Assembly (NCBI RefSeq): GCF_002806975.1
Contig: NZ_NIHD01000002.1
Span: 454,593 to 518,592, forward strand
Reading direction: 5' to 3'
DNA from: Marinobacter aromaticivorans
Lineage (GTDB): Bacteria; Pseudomonadota; Gammaproteobacteria; Pseudomonadales; Oleiphilaceae
DNA: 64,000 nt
The stretch's first letter is position 1, and each line of letters begins with the position of its first letter. Below, in pieces: positions 9,953 through 17,682 of the stretch. Both the position numbers and the translations under genes were made by a program. Below the pieces are notes generated by a model, which saw only the letters and a program-made list of their open reading frames with translations, was not told the DNA's origin and did no database searches.

Positions 9953-10933
9953 ATGACTGTTAAGCGTCAACTCAGCATGGTCCTGGATCTGAACAAGTGT
10001 ATCGGCTGCCACACCTGTACCGCAGCCTGCAAACTGATGTGGACCAACCGGAACGGCCGCGAGTTCATGTACTGGAACAACGTGGAATCCCAGCCCGGTA
10101 AAGGTTACCCGCGGGACTACGAGAACATGGGCGGTGGTTTTGATGCCGACGGCGCGCTGCGCCTCGGGCGCCAGCCCAGCCAGGAAGACTATGGCATTCC
10201 CTGGGAGTACAACTACGAAGAAGCGCTGATGACCGGTACCGACCCCTGGCTGCGCCCCAATGTGAAGCCTACCTGGGGCGCCAACTGGGACGAAGACCAG
10301 GGTTTGGGTGATTACCCCAACAGCTACTACTTTTACCTGCCGCGCCTGTGCAACCACTGCGCCAACCCGGCGTGCCTGGCGGCCTGTACCCGTAACGCCA
10401 TTTACAAGCGCCAGGAAGACGGCATTGTGCTGGTGGATCAGGAGCGCTGCCGGGGCTATCGTTACTGCGTAAATGCTTGCCCGTACAAGAAAATCTACTT
10501 CAACGAGGAGATTTCCAAATCCGAGAAGTGTATTTTCTGCTACCCGCGGATTGAAAAAGGCCTGCCCACAGCCTGCGCGCAGCAGTGTGTCGGACGTATT
10601 CGCTGGATCGGTTATCGCGATGACGAAGACGGCCCGATCCACAAGCTTGTCGAAAAGTACAAGGTGGCACTGCCACTGCACGCCGAATGGGGCACCCAGC
10701 CTAACGTGTTCTACGTACCACCGCTGTCACCCTCCAAGTTTGGTGAAAACGGTGAGCAACTGGATGAATCCCGTATTCCGCTATCCTATCTGGAGAGCCT
10801 GTTCGGGCCCCGTACGGGTGAGGTACTGGACACCCTGGCCGAGGCACGTCAGGCAAAAGCCGATGGCAAGGGCAGTGAACTGATGGACATTCTGATCGGT
10901 TACAAACACTCGGAAATGTTCAAGTTGAGCTGA
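9953..10933 (+). CDS. Molybdoenzyme Fe-S beta subunit (NarH/EbdB/SerB-like)
   Basis: Electron-transfer subunit of 326 residues with four Cys clusters. The first is Cys16-x2-Cys19-x2-Cys22-x3-Cys26, followed by CNHCANPACLAAC, the CRGYRYCVNACPYKK block and CIFCYPRIEKGLPTACAQQC. In CRGYRYC an aromatic residue replaces one Cys, as in NarH-type subunits, so three [4Fe-4S] and one [3Fe-4S] clusters are expected. There is no signal peptide; it should be co-exported with the Tat-tagged alpha subunit. AGAGGAA precedes the start, 12 bp after the alpha stop. Confidence 0.92.
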   Translation: MTVKRQLSMVLDLNKCIGCHTCTAACKLMWTNRNGREFMYWNNVESQPGKGYPRDYENMGGGFDADGALRLGRQPSQEDYGIPWEYNYEEALMTGTDPWLRPNVKPTWGANWDEDQGLGDYPNSYYFYLPRLCNHCANPACLAACTRNAIYKRQEDGIVLVDQERCRGYRYCVNACPYKKIYFNEEISKSEKCIFCYPRIEKGLPTACAQQCVGRIRWIGYRDDEDGPIHKLVEKYKVALPLHAEWGTQPNVFYVPPLSPSKFGENGEQLDESRIPLSYLESLFGPRTGEVLDTLAEARQAKADGKGSELMDILIGYKHSEMFKLS

Positions 10934-10950
10934 TGCCGGGGAGGCACGAA

Positions 10951-11694
10951 ATGACGCAATTAACAGCGCCCGCTGTCCGTCAGTTTGAGCACGAAAGGGC
11001 CGAGGCTCGTGGCGCGATTTACCGGCTTGCGGCGGCTATGCTGGGCTACCCGTTACAGGAAACCTGGGAAGCCCTGGCCGATGGTCGCCTGAAAGCAGCG
11101 CTTGACGACGCCTTGCAGACCTTGGGTGCTGAACCCTGGCCAACACTGCAGACCAGTACCAGCCTGGGCGATCTGGAAGTCGGCTATATGGCGACGTTTA
11201 TTCACGGCAAACGGGGTAAACCACGGGTGCCTCTGGTAGCGAGTGCCTATCAACAGTTGTTGGGTGGCCAAACGCCGGGCAGTTACATGCTGAACGTGCA
11301 AGCGTTTTATACCCATTTTGGCCTGACGGCTGCCGTGGATGATGAAGGCCACAAAGACCAGCCGGATCACCTGCTGGCGATGCTGGAGTTCTGTGCACTG
11401 CTGTGCCATCTGGAGCTGCAGGCTCTGGAGAACAGCCGTGATGCGTCACCGTACCGCCGTGCCCAAAGGGATTTCCTGGCGCGCTACCTGAGGCCGTTGT
11501 TGCAGGCTGTCAGGGCGGGCTACGCCAGAGAAAGTCACCACGGCCTGGATCCAAATCTGGCGCATCTGGTGAATAGGCTCCCGGACTGGACCCACACCCA
11601 GCAAATGGCTCTGGAGGCCCAGGTAGGGCCCACCCCGAAAGGGGGTGAGAAAAAAGCCGAAGCCGATACCGCCAGCCAGCCCATGTGGGACTGA
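10951..11694 (+). CDS. TorD/DmsD-family chaperone for the molybdoenzyme
   Basis: A cytoplasmic, mostly helical protein of 247 residues. Features typical of NarJ/TorD-family redox-enzyme maturation proteins are the acidic-aromatic block VGYMATFIHGKRGKPRVPL and the helical QPDHLLAMLEFCALLCHLE segment. These chaperones hold the alpha subunit until the cofactor is inserted. ATG 10951 follows GGGGAGG by 6 nt and is preferred over ATG 10933, which overlaps the beta stop codon. Its place between beta and gamma matches the D gene of clrABDC, serABDC and ddhABDC. Confidence 0.85.
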   Translation: MTQLTAPAVRQFEHERAEARGAIYRLAAAMLGYPLQETWEALADGRLKAALDDALQTLGAEPWPTLQTSTSLGDLEVGYMATFIHGKRGKPRVPLVASAYQQLLGGQTPGSYMLNVQAFYTHFGLTAAVDDEGHKDQPDHLLAMLEFCALLCHLELQALENSRDASPYRRAQRDFLARYLRPLLQAVRAGYARESHHGLDPNLAHLVNRLPDWTHTQQMALEAQVGPTPKGGEKKAEADTASQPMWD

Positions 11695-11724
11695 ACTCAA
11701 TCGATTAGCATGAGGAACCATGCC

Positions 11725-12555
11725 ATGACATCGCACGTTTTTAAAAATGGCCTTCTGGTAAACCGTACCCGCCGGTTGGCTGGCTCTTTAACCGCAGCGG
11801 CTTGCCTGCTGGCCAGTGCCAGTGTGGTGGCGGATCACAGCGACAGAAACCCTAACGTTACCGAGGTGGAACCCTGGGATACCGTTAAAGTGTCGCGCAT
11901 TCCCGGCAATATCTATCTGCGCACCCAGGACGACCCGGACGATCTCATCTGGGACCGCTTGCCGGAATACCGTACGGCACTGCTGCCGGCACCGCCTGTA
12001 CATCAGTCTGTCGCCCTGCGCTTCGAAGAAGGCTCCACTCGCACCAAGCACATGTATTTTCAGCTGGCCCGCTCTGCGGACCGCTTGTACATACGCCTGC
12101 GCTGGAAAGATCCCACCGAAAATCGCGACACCACTGTGGACGAGTACCGTGATGGCGTTGCCGTTCAGTTTGCCCTGAACGATACAGACACGTCCTACAT
12201 GATGGGGTCCGGCCATGAAAACCCGGTAAATATGTGGTACTGGCGTGCCGACAAAGAGCAGGTGGACAGCCTGGCCGCAGGTGGTTATGGCAGCACGACC
12301 ACCCTGCCAGTCCAGAATGTCTCCGGTGCCAGCGCCTACTTCACTGATCCAGTCCCTGCAGACAGGGAATGGCAGGTTGTGATGTCCCGACCGTTCAAGT
12401 CTGATGGCAAGTACGATGTGAACTTCGATCGTGACACCGTTCCCATGGGCTTTGCCGTATGGCAGGGTAGTGAGAACGAGCGCGATGGTAATAAACGCGT
12501 GACACACACCTGGATCCTTCTGGACGCGAGTCCGGATAGTGACAACGGACAGTAA
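11725..12555 (+). CDS. Heme-b gamma subunit (ethylbenzene-dehydrogenase gamma family)
   Basis: A 276-residue periplasmic protein with a Sec-type signal (LAGSLTAAACLLASASVVA). The blocks LPAPPVHQSVALRF and MGSGHENPVNMWYWRAD fit the family of EbdC, DdhC, ClrC and SerC, which bind one b heme through a Met and a Lys. Met residues in MMGSGHE or NMWYW are candidate ligands. GAGGA lies 8 nt before ATG 11725; ATG 11710 overlaps that site and is less likely. It would pass electrons between the Fe-S chain and a soluble cytochrome, since no membrane anchor subunit is encoded here. Confidence 0.85.
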   Translation: MTSHVFKNGLLVNRTRRLAGSLTAAACLLASASVVADHSDRNPNVTEVEPWDTVKVSRIPGNIYLRTQDDPDDLIWDRLPEYRTALLPAPPVHQSVALRFEEGSTRTKHMYFQLARSADRLYIRLRWKDPTENRDTTVDEYRDGVAVQFALNDTDTSYMMGSGHENPVNMWYWRADKEQVDSLAAGGYGSTTTLPVQNVSGASAYFTDPVPADREWQVVMSRPFKSDGKYDVNFDRDTVPMGFAVWQGSENERDGNKRVTHTWILLDASPDSDNGQ

Positions 12556-12566
12556 GGAGCCCTTTG

Positions 12567-13658
12567 ATGCCGGTTTCCCAATTTCCTCCCAGGGACCCTC
12601 TGGCACTTGTGCCAGAGGACTGCGGCCTGGGCCATGCCTGCCAGTTCTGCCCCCGGGAAGATACCTGTCAGCTGGACAAGGGTCAGCACGAAAAAAAGCT
12701 GATTGAGAAGCGGCTGGCCGACATTGGCCAGATCATTCTGGTTATGGCCAACAAGGGCGGAGTGGGTAAAAGCACTGTATCGGCCAACGTGGCAGCCGGC
12801 CTCGCAGGCCGGGGTTACAAAGTAGGCGTTGCGGATGCCGACATTCACGGGCCGAATCAGAGCCGGTTTTTCGGTTTTGTGGGCCAGCGGGTCCGCCTCG
12901 GCAAGAACGGCCTGCCGCCAAAGGACTTCGAGTTTTTTGGCCTGGAGCATCCGGTAAAAGTCGGTTCCCTGGCCTTTATGATGGAGCGCGATGATACGCC
13001 CATCGTGTGGCGGGATGCCTACAAACACGATTTCATGCATCACCTGATCGGGTCTTTCGACTGGGGGCCGCTGGATTTTCTGGTGATAGACATGCCGCCG
13101 GGTACCGGCAATGAGCTGATTACCCTGGCTGACATGCTTGAAGGCCATGACGTGGCAGCCTTGCTGGCTACGACGCCTCAGGAAGTGGCACTGATGGACA
13201 GCCTGAAAGCCGTTCGTTTTTGCCAGGAGCGTGGTCTGCCGCTTATTGGTGTGGTTGAAAATATGGCGGGTGTAACCTGCCCCAACTGCAGTGAGCAGTT
13301 CCATGTGTTCCCGCGCGCTCATCTGGCTGAGGCCCTGGCAGCAGCAGAGGTGGAGTCCGTGGCGCAAATTCCTCTTTCGCTGGCGCTGTCCAGCGGTTCA
13401 GACACAGGAGTACCCGTGATCCTTTCGGCCCCGGAGGGCCCCGAGGCGCAAGCGTTTGCCTCTGCTGTTGCGGCCTGTGAGGCTTATGGCCGGGCCAGCT
13501 TTGCGGAAGTGGCCACGCAGTCGTTGCAGGAGTTGACACAGGCAGGCCTGGAAAGCTCCGAGATGGAGCAGGCGCTGGAATCCGTGCCACCTGAGCAGCG
13601 GGAGGCTTTGCGTCAACAGCTGGAATCCCTGCTGGGAACCGGCGGCAAACCACATTGA
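12567..13658 (+). CDS. Mrp/NBP35-family Fe-S carrier ATPase
   Basis: A cytoplasmic P-loop protein of 363 residues with deviant Walker A NKGGVGKST (Lys63-Ser69), the nucleotide-binding ADADIHGPNQSRFF block and a CPNC pair (Cys238, Cys241). In Mrp/NBP35 proteins the equivalent pair holds a bridging [4Fe-4S] cluster. Unusually, the N terminus carries Cys19-x5-Cys25-x2-Cys28-x5-Cys34, whose last three Cys match the spacing of the N-terminal ferredoxin-like cluster of NBP35. It starts 11 bp after gamma with AAGGAG, so it belongs to the operon. A role in supplying Fe-S clusters to alpha/beta is inferred. A 60-residue acidic C-terminal tail extends beyond the ATPase fold. Confidence 0.85.
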   Translation: MPVSQFPPRDPLALVPEDCGLGHACQFCPREDTCQLDKGQHEKKLIEKRLADIGQIILVMANKGGVGKSTVSANVAAGLAGRGYKVGVADADIHGPNQSRFFGFVGQRVRLGKNGLPPKDFEFFGLEHPVKVGSLAFMMERDDTPIVWRDAYKHDFMHHLIGSFDWGPLDFLVIDMPPGTGNELITLADMLEGHDVAALLATTPQEVALMDSLKAVRFCQERGLPLIGVVENMAGVTCPNCSEQFHVFPRAHLAEALAAAEVESVAQIPLSLALSSGSDTGVPVILSAPEGPEAQAFASAVAACEAYGRASFAEVATQSLQELTQAGLESSEMEQALESVPPEQREALRQQLESLLGTGGKPH

Positions 13659-13736
13659 TGTAACGCATCACCCATGTGAACCCTGTTGTACGAGCCCTGC
13701 TTGCAGGGTCTCTTTTCCCTATTCGAGAGCACTGCC

Positions 13737-15614
13737 ATGACTGACACTCGCGCACCTGGTCGCCGTCGTTTTTTCAGCCGGTTGTTAGGAACCGATAATG
13801 CTACTGCACCCGGTCGCGCACCCTGGCGCCGGGTACCGGAAGTAGGTGCGGGTGACGGCGACGTGCTCTGGTCGGGCTGGACCGGAGATGGCGAGTTGTT
13901 TGTGGTTGGCGACGAGGGCATGGTGATGCGCTTCGTGGGCCAAAATGGCGCCGACGGCCGGCAATGGCAGAAAATGAACGTTCCCACCCGGCTGCCTCTT
14001 CACGGCATCTGGGGACCAACCACAGACAACCTGTTCGCCGTGGGCTGGATGGGCTGCATACTGCATTTTGACGGCGTGCAATGGCAGTTGCTGCGGGGAG
14101 GCGTAATCGATACCGAAGGCGGGCGGTTTGCCGCCTGTGAGGAAAACACACCCCTGTTTGCAATTGATGGCAATGACCAGGGCCAGGCCTGGGCAGTGGG
14201 CGATGACGGCATGATCCTGCATTATGACGGCTGCCGCTGGCAGCGCGAACAAAGCCCCACACAGGTGAATCTGCGTGCAGTCACCTGCGGACCGGATAAC
14301 ACAGTGTACGTAGCCGGCGGTGAGGGCACGGTACTGCATCGTGATAGCCATGGCCAGTGGAGCAAACTGGACTGCCCTCTGGGCTCAGGTTTCCATGCCT
14401 TGCTGTTGCTGGATGACGACACCCTGCTGCTGGGCGGTGGCCGTTATTTTGTGGATAAGGGCGGGTTTCGCGGCGAATTGGTGCTTTACCAGAACGGGCG
14501 TTTCCAGCCCCTTAGCTTTGACGAGCCCATGCCAAGGCTGAGAGCACTCAAAGCCTACAAGGGCGGGGTGTTAATTGTAGGTGACCAGGGCCACCTGTAT
14601 TACTACAGGGATTTCCGGCTCGACAAACTGGAAAGCAACTGCCGCCACGACCTGATGAACATTATCGTACTGTCCACGGGTGAGGCCCTGGTGGTGGGCG
14701 ACTTTGGCACCATAATGACCGCATCTGAGGATTTTACGCAAGCTCTGGCCCCGCCACCGGTTGAAGCGGACGCCAGCCCCTGGGAAACCATGGCTGTACC
14801 GACCGGGGCTCAGATCTGGGGCTTTACCGAGGCTGCCGGTGGTACCTGTTACGCATGCGGTGAAGCGGGTACTGTGCTGCGCCTGCAGGGGAATGAGTGG
14901 GAGTTACTGCCGGCGCCCAGTGAGCTTGCGGTTCACTGTGTCTGGGATACCGGCGCCGGGTTGTTTGCTGCCGGCCAGCTGGGGCGTATTTTCCGGTTTG
15001 ATGGCGAGCAATGGGCCCTGCATTACGATCTGAACCTGGACCTGACCATTCTTGCCATGTGGGGCAGTAGCCCCGAATCCGTCTACGCCGTGGGCGACGA
15101 GGGCCTGATTCTGCATTTTGACGGCCTGAGCTGGAAGCGTATGATCAGCGGCACCCAGTCGGCGCTTTACGGTTTATGGGCTCTTGATGACGAGCACATG
15201 CTTGCTGCCGGCGATTTCGGCCTGGTTCTGAGATACAACGGCAAGGACTGGCGCGAGTTCAATGTGGGCACCGAGAACTTTCTCTACGATATCTGGGGCG
15301 ACAGCCTCAGCAATATCTACGCCGTTGGACTGTCTGGCACACTGGCCCATTTCAATGGCCAGCGCTGGCAGATGATGGCCACCCGCCTGCGTGAAGATCT
15401 GCTGTCCATCTCCGGTTCTGATGCCGCAGGCGCCTTCGCGGTGGGTACCCGGGGCTGTGTACTGCGCCTTGAGGGTGACCAATGGCTAACCGAACCCAGT
15501 GGCAGTGATGCGGGCTTGCGTGCGGTTTGTGCCACCCGCAGCGGAGCGGTTTATGCCGTGGGTGACCGGGGAACGGTCCTGCGGCGCCCGGGCGTCAGCT
15601 GCACGGAACACTGA
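13737..15614 (+). CDS. Beta-propeller protein with YCF48/WD-like repeats
   Basis: A 625-residue protein made of about a dozen repeats of the form AVGDxGxILHFDGxxW, for example AVGWMGCILHFDGVQW, AVGDDGMILHYDGCRW, AVGDEGLILHFDGLSW and AAGDFGLVLRYNGKDW. This predicts one or two beta-propellers. The N terminus has GRRRFFSRLLG, which resembles a twin-arginine motif but lacks a following hydrophobic helix, so export is doubtful. ATG 13737 is preferred; an upstream in-frame ATG at 13686 lies only 28 nt after the ATPase gene and has no good ribosome site. YCF48-type propellers assist assembly of redox complexes, so an assembly role for the molybdoenzyme is a reasonable guess. Confidence 0.75.
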   Translation: MTDTRAPGRRRFFSRLLGTDNATAPGRAPWRRVPEVGAGDGDVLWSGWTGDGELFVVGDEGMVMRFVGQNGADGRQWQKMNVPTRLPLHGIWGPTTDNLFAVGWMGCILHFDGVQWQLLRGGVIDTEGGRFAACEENTPLFAIDGNDQGQAWAVGDDGMILHYDGCRWQREQSPTQVNLRAVTCGPDNTVYVAGGEGTVLHRDSHGQWSKLDCPLGSGFHALLLLDDDTLLLGGGRYFVDKGGFRGELVLYQNGRFQPLSFDEPMPRLRALKAYKGGVLIVGDQGHLYYYRDFRLDKLESNCRHDLMNIIVLSTGEALVVGDFGTIMTASEDFTQALAPPPVEADASPWETMAVPTGAQIWGFTEAAGGTCYACGEAGTVLRLQGNEWELLPAPSELAVHCVWDTGAGLFAAGQLGRIFRFDGEQWALHYDLNLDLTILAMWGSSPESVYAVGDEGLILHFDGLSWKRMISGTQSALYGLWALDDEHMLAAGDFGLVLRYNGKDWREFNVGTENFLYDIWGDSLSNIYAVGLSGTLAHFNGQRWQMMATRLREDLLSISGSDAAGAFAVGTRGCVLRLEGDQWLTEPSGSDAGLRAVCATRSGAVYAVGDRGTVLRRPGVSCTEH

Positions 15615-15749
15615 ACTGACAGCGCCTTTTACATATCGACACACCATTAAACGGTATACCACATTGGCCTTGAGCTACACTTCGGTTTAACAGTTTTTTA
15701 ATTTCAGGAAGCTCTTTGACCCGGACTGTCCTTGTAAGGAGATCTTTCC

Positions 15750-16496
15750 ATGCGTTCAATGTCGTTGTCAGTTCTGATGTTGCTGGCCTTATTCGGATCA
15801 TCCCGGATTCTTGCGGCAGACAGGTTGTATATCTATACGGAAAATTTCCCGCCCTACAACATGAGTACCAATGGCCGTGCGTTTGAACACAGCGCGGACA
15901 AAATTGATGGTATCTGCACCGAAAGAGCAAAAGCGGTTCTGGACCAGTCCGGATATGACTATCGCATAAAATTGCGCAACTGGAACTACGGCTACAACCG
16001 CGCCCTGTCCAAAGTCAATCATGGAATATTCTGCACCACCTATACCGAAGAGCGGGCACCCTTGTTCAAATGGGTGGGGCCTTTGGCCCAGAACCTGTGG
16101 ACAATTTTTGCGCCGCCCGGAAGCACGTTCAAGATGGACCGGCTTGAGGATGCGAAAGGTAAAACCATAGGGGGCTATCGCAACGACGTCAGGAGTGAAT
16201 ACCTCCTGAAACGTGGTTACCAGATGTCGGTAATCGACAGTGACGATCTCAACCCGAAGCGTCTGGCGCTGGGCCAGATCGACCTGTGGATTGCAGAACG
16301 ACTCGCAGGGCCCTACCTTGCGTCGCAGCAGGATGTCGAAGGCCTCGTTCCGGTGTTTTCGTTCAATGACGTTGATCTGTATCTGGCAATGAACCCGGAT
16401 ACGCCCGACGAGGTTATCGAAGATCTCAACCGGGCACTGCAAGAGGTGAAGGACAACGGAACCTTCGAGGCCATCGGCACCAAGTACGGTCTGTAA
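15750..16496 (+). CDS. Orphan family-3 periplasmic solute-binding protein
   Basis: A 248-residue protein with a Sec signal peptide (cleavage after SRILA) and the two-lobed fold seen in amino-acid-type binding proteins. The opening LYIYTENFPPYNM and the GYRNDVRSEYLLKRGY hinge region fit the SBP_bac_3 family. A strong AAGGAG precedes ATG 15750. No permease or ATPase gene is adjacent, so it either serves a transporter elsewhere or acts as a sensor. The ligand is unknown. A similar protein lies at 52482-53318. Confidence 0.75.
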   Translation: MRSMSLSVLMLLALFGSSRILAADRLYIYTENFPPYNMSTNGRAFEHSADKIDGICTERAKAVLDQSGYDYRIKLRNWNYGYNRALSKVNHGIFCTTYTEERAPLFKWVGPLAQNLWTIFAPPGSTFKMDRLEDAKGKTIGGYRNDVRSEYLLKRGYQMSVIDSDDLNPKRLALGQIDLWIAERLAGPYLASQQDVEGLVPVFSFNDVDLYLAMNPDTPDEVIEDLNRALQEVKDNGTFEAIGTKYGL

Positions 16497-16513
16497 GCCG
16501 CGGGCAAAGGAAC

Positions 16514-16538
16514 CCCGGGTAGCAGGAGCCTACCCGGG
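16514..16538. terminator. Convergent terminator hairpin
   Basis: CCCGGGTAG (16514-16522) pairs with CTACCCGGG (16530-16538) around a 7-nt loop, between the plus-strand binding-protein gene and minus-strand ectD. There is no long T-run on either side. Confidence 0.6.
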
Positions 16539-16558
16539 ACACCGGATTATCCCGGAGC

Positions 16559-17494
16559 TCAGCCGACTTCGCTCAGATCAGGCGCCTGAAGCGGTTGCAG
16601 TGCGCGGGTATTGGTGCGATTACCCAGAAAATCCGGCCGTGCTTTGTTGCCACAGAAGGGCTGGGTCAGCTGGTTTTCCACACTGTTATAAACGAAGAAC
16701 AGGTTACTTCTGGGCCAGGGTGACATGTTTGCATTGGATGCGTGCAAGGTGTTGCACTCGAAGACAATCAGCGATCCGGCCGGCCCCGTGGGTGCCTTGA
16801 TACCATAGTTGTCGGCCATCCTTTTCAGGTCCCTGTTACTGGGCACGCCCAGTTCCTGCTTTTTCAGGGAGGACTGGTAATTGTCTTCCGGAGTGCGCCC
16901 CACGCAGGGAATAAAGGTTTTGTGGGAGCCTGGAATCAGCATCAAAGGGCCGTTAAACGGTGTGTTATCTGTCAGGGCAATGGAGAAACTGACGGCCCGC
17001 ATTCTGGGCATACCGTCTTCCGCATGCCAGGTTTCAAAATCCGAATGCCAGTCAAATCCCTTACCGTGAAATCCCGGTTTGAAGTTGATGCGCGACTGGT
17101 GGATATAGGCATCGCTGCCCAGCAGCTGGTGCACCATGTCGAGGATAGCAGGGTTGCGGGTCAGTTTGTCAAAGCGTGGCGAGAGTTCGTGTATACCAAA
17201 GACAGACCGTATTTCCTGCTTGCCGGTTTCAGTAATGGTGCCCTCTGAACGAAGGACGCTGTCGTCGTCCTCATAGGCTTCCAGATCTTCCCGGAACCTT
17301 TTAACCGTTTCCTTATCCAGAAAGTTATTGAACACCAGAAACCCGTCACGTTCGTACATGGCCAGCTCGGCTTCACTCAGGGGCCCGCTTGTGCGGTCTT
17401 TGCCCTGGCTGTGGATAACGGGATCGAGGCGATCTATTGGCGCGGCGGGGCGCTCAAGGCGGGTGGGGTAAAAGTCGTCAGCACGAGTTTCCAT
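16559..17494 (-). CDS. ectD: Ectoine hydroxylase EctD
   Basis: An Fe(II)/2-oxoglutarate dioxygenase that converts ectoine to 5-hydroxyectoine, a compatible solute. The 311-residue protein has the EctD signature WHSDFETWHAEDGMPRMR, with iron ligands His150 and Asp152, and the third ligand His251 in ECNTLHASN. NGPLMLIPGSHKTFIPCVG is also diagnostic. AAGGAGG 7 nt upstream fixes the start at 17494; an upstream in-frame ATG at 17524 is less likely. No ectABC or ask_ect gene is nearby, so the substrate must be made from another locus or imported. Confidence 0.92.
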   Translation of the reverse strand: METRADDFYPTRLERPAAPIDRLDPVIHSQGKDRTSGPLSEAELAMYERDGFLVFNNFLDKETVKRFREDLEAYEDDDSVLRSEGTITETGKQEIRSVFGIHELSPRFDKLTRNPAILDMVHQLLGSDAYIHQSRINFKPGFHGKGFDWHSDFETWHAEDGMPRMRAVSFSIALTDNTPFNGPLMLIPGSHKTFIPCVGRTPEDNYQSSLKKQELGVPSNRDLKRMADNYGIKAPTGPAGSLIVFECNTLHASNANMSPWPRSNLFFVYNSVENQLTQPFCGNKARPDFLGNRTNTRALQPLQAPDLSEVG

Positions 17495-17530
17495 ATTCGG
17501 ACCTCCTTCTTTTAGCAACATCACAACAAA

Positions 17531-17557
17531 GGCCTGCCCTCAAGCAGGTGGCAGGCC
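17531..17557 (-). terminator. Hairpin upstream of ectD
   Basis: GGCCTGCC (17531-17538) and GGCAGGCC (17550-17557) form an 8-bp stem. On the minus strand it is followed by TTTGTTGT. It could stop read-through from the acyl-CoA dehydrogenase gene into ectD, whose start is about 37 nt further on. Confidence 0.5.
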
Positions 17558-17636
17558 AGAAAACGGTTTTCCCCTCAGGGTCAGCAGTAAAAAGAGTGAG
17601 TAGGCGGTTAGATGCGGTTGGAAGGAAATATTTCAA

Positions 17637-17669
17637 GCCCTGCCGGCTCGGGTATCAAACTGGCAGGGC
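17637..17669 (-). terminator. Hairpin after the acyl-CoA dehydrogenase gene
   Basis: GCCCTGCC (17637-17644) and GGCAGGGC (17662-17669) form an 8-bp stem with a 17-nt loop, 14 nt after the minus-strand stop codon. The sequence after it is TTGAAATATTT, a loose T-rich tail. Confidence 0.5.
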
Positions 17670-17682
17670 GTTCAAGGGCGGA

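Noticed and set aside
8495..10681. Long open frame on the minus strand opposite the molybdoenzyme genes (728 residues)
   Set aside because: The plus strand encodes alpha and beta subunits with full motifs; the antisense translation has no domain pattern and arises from codon bias.
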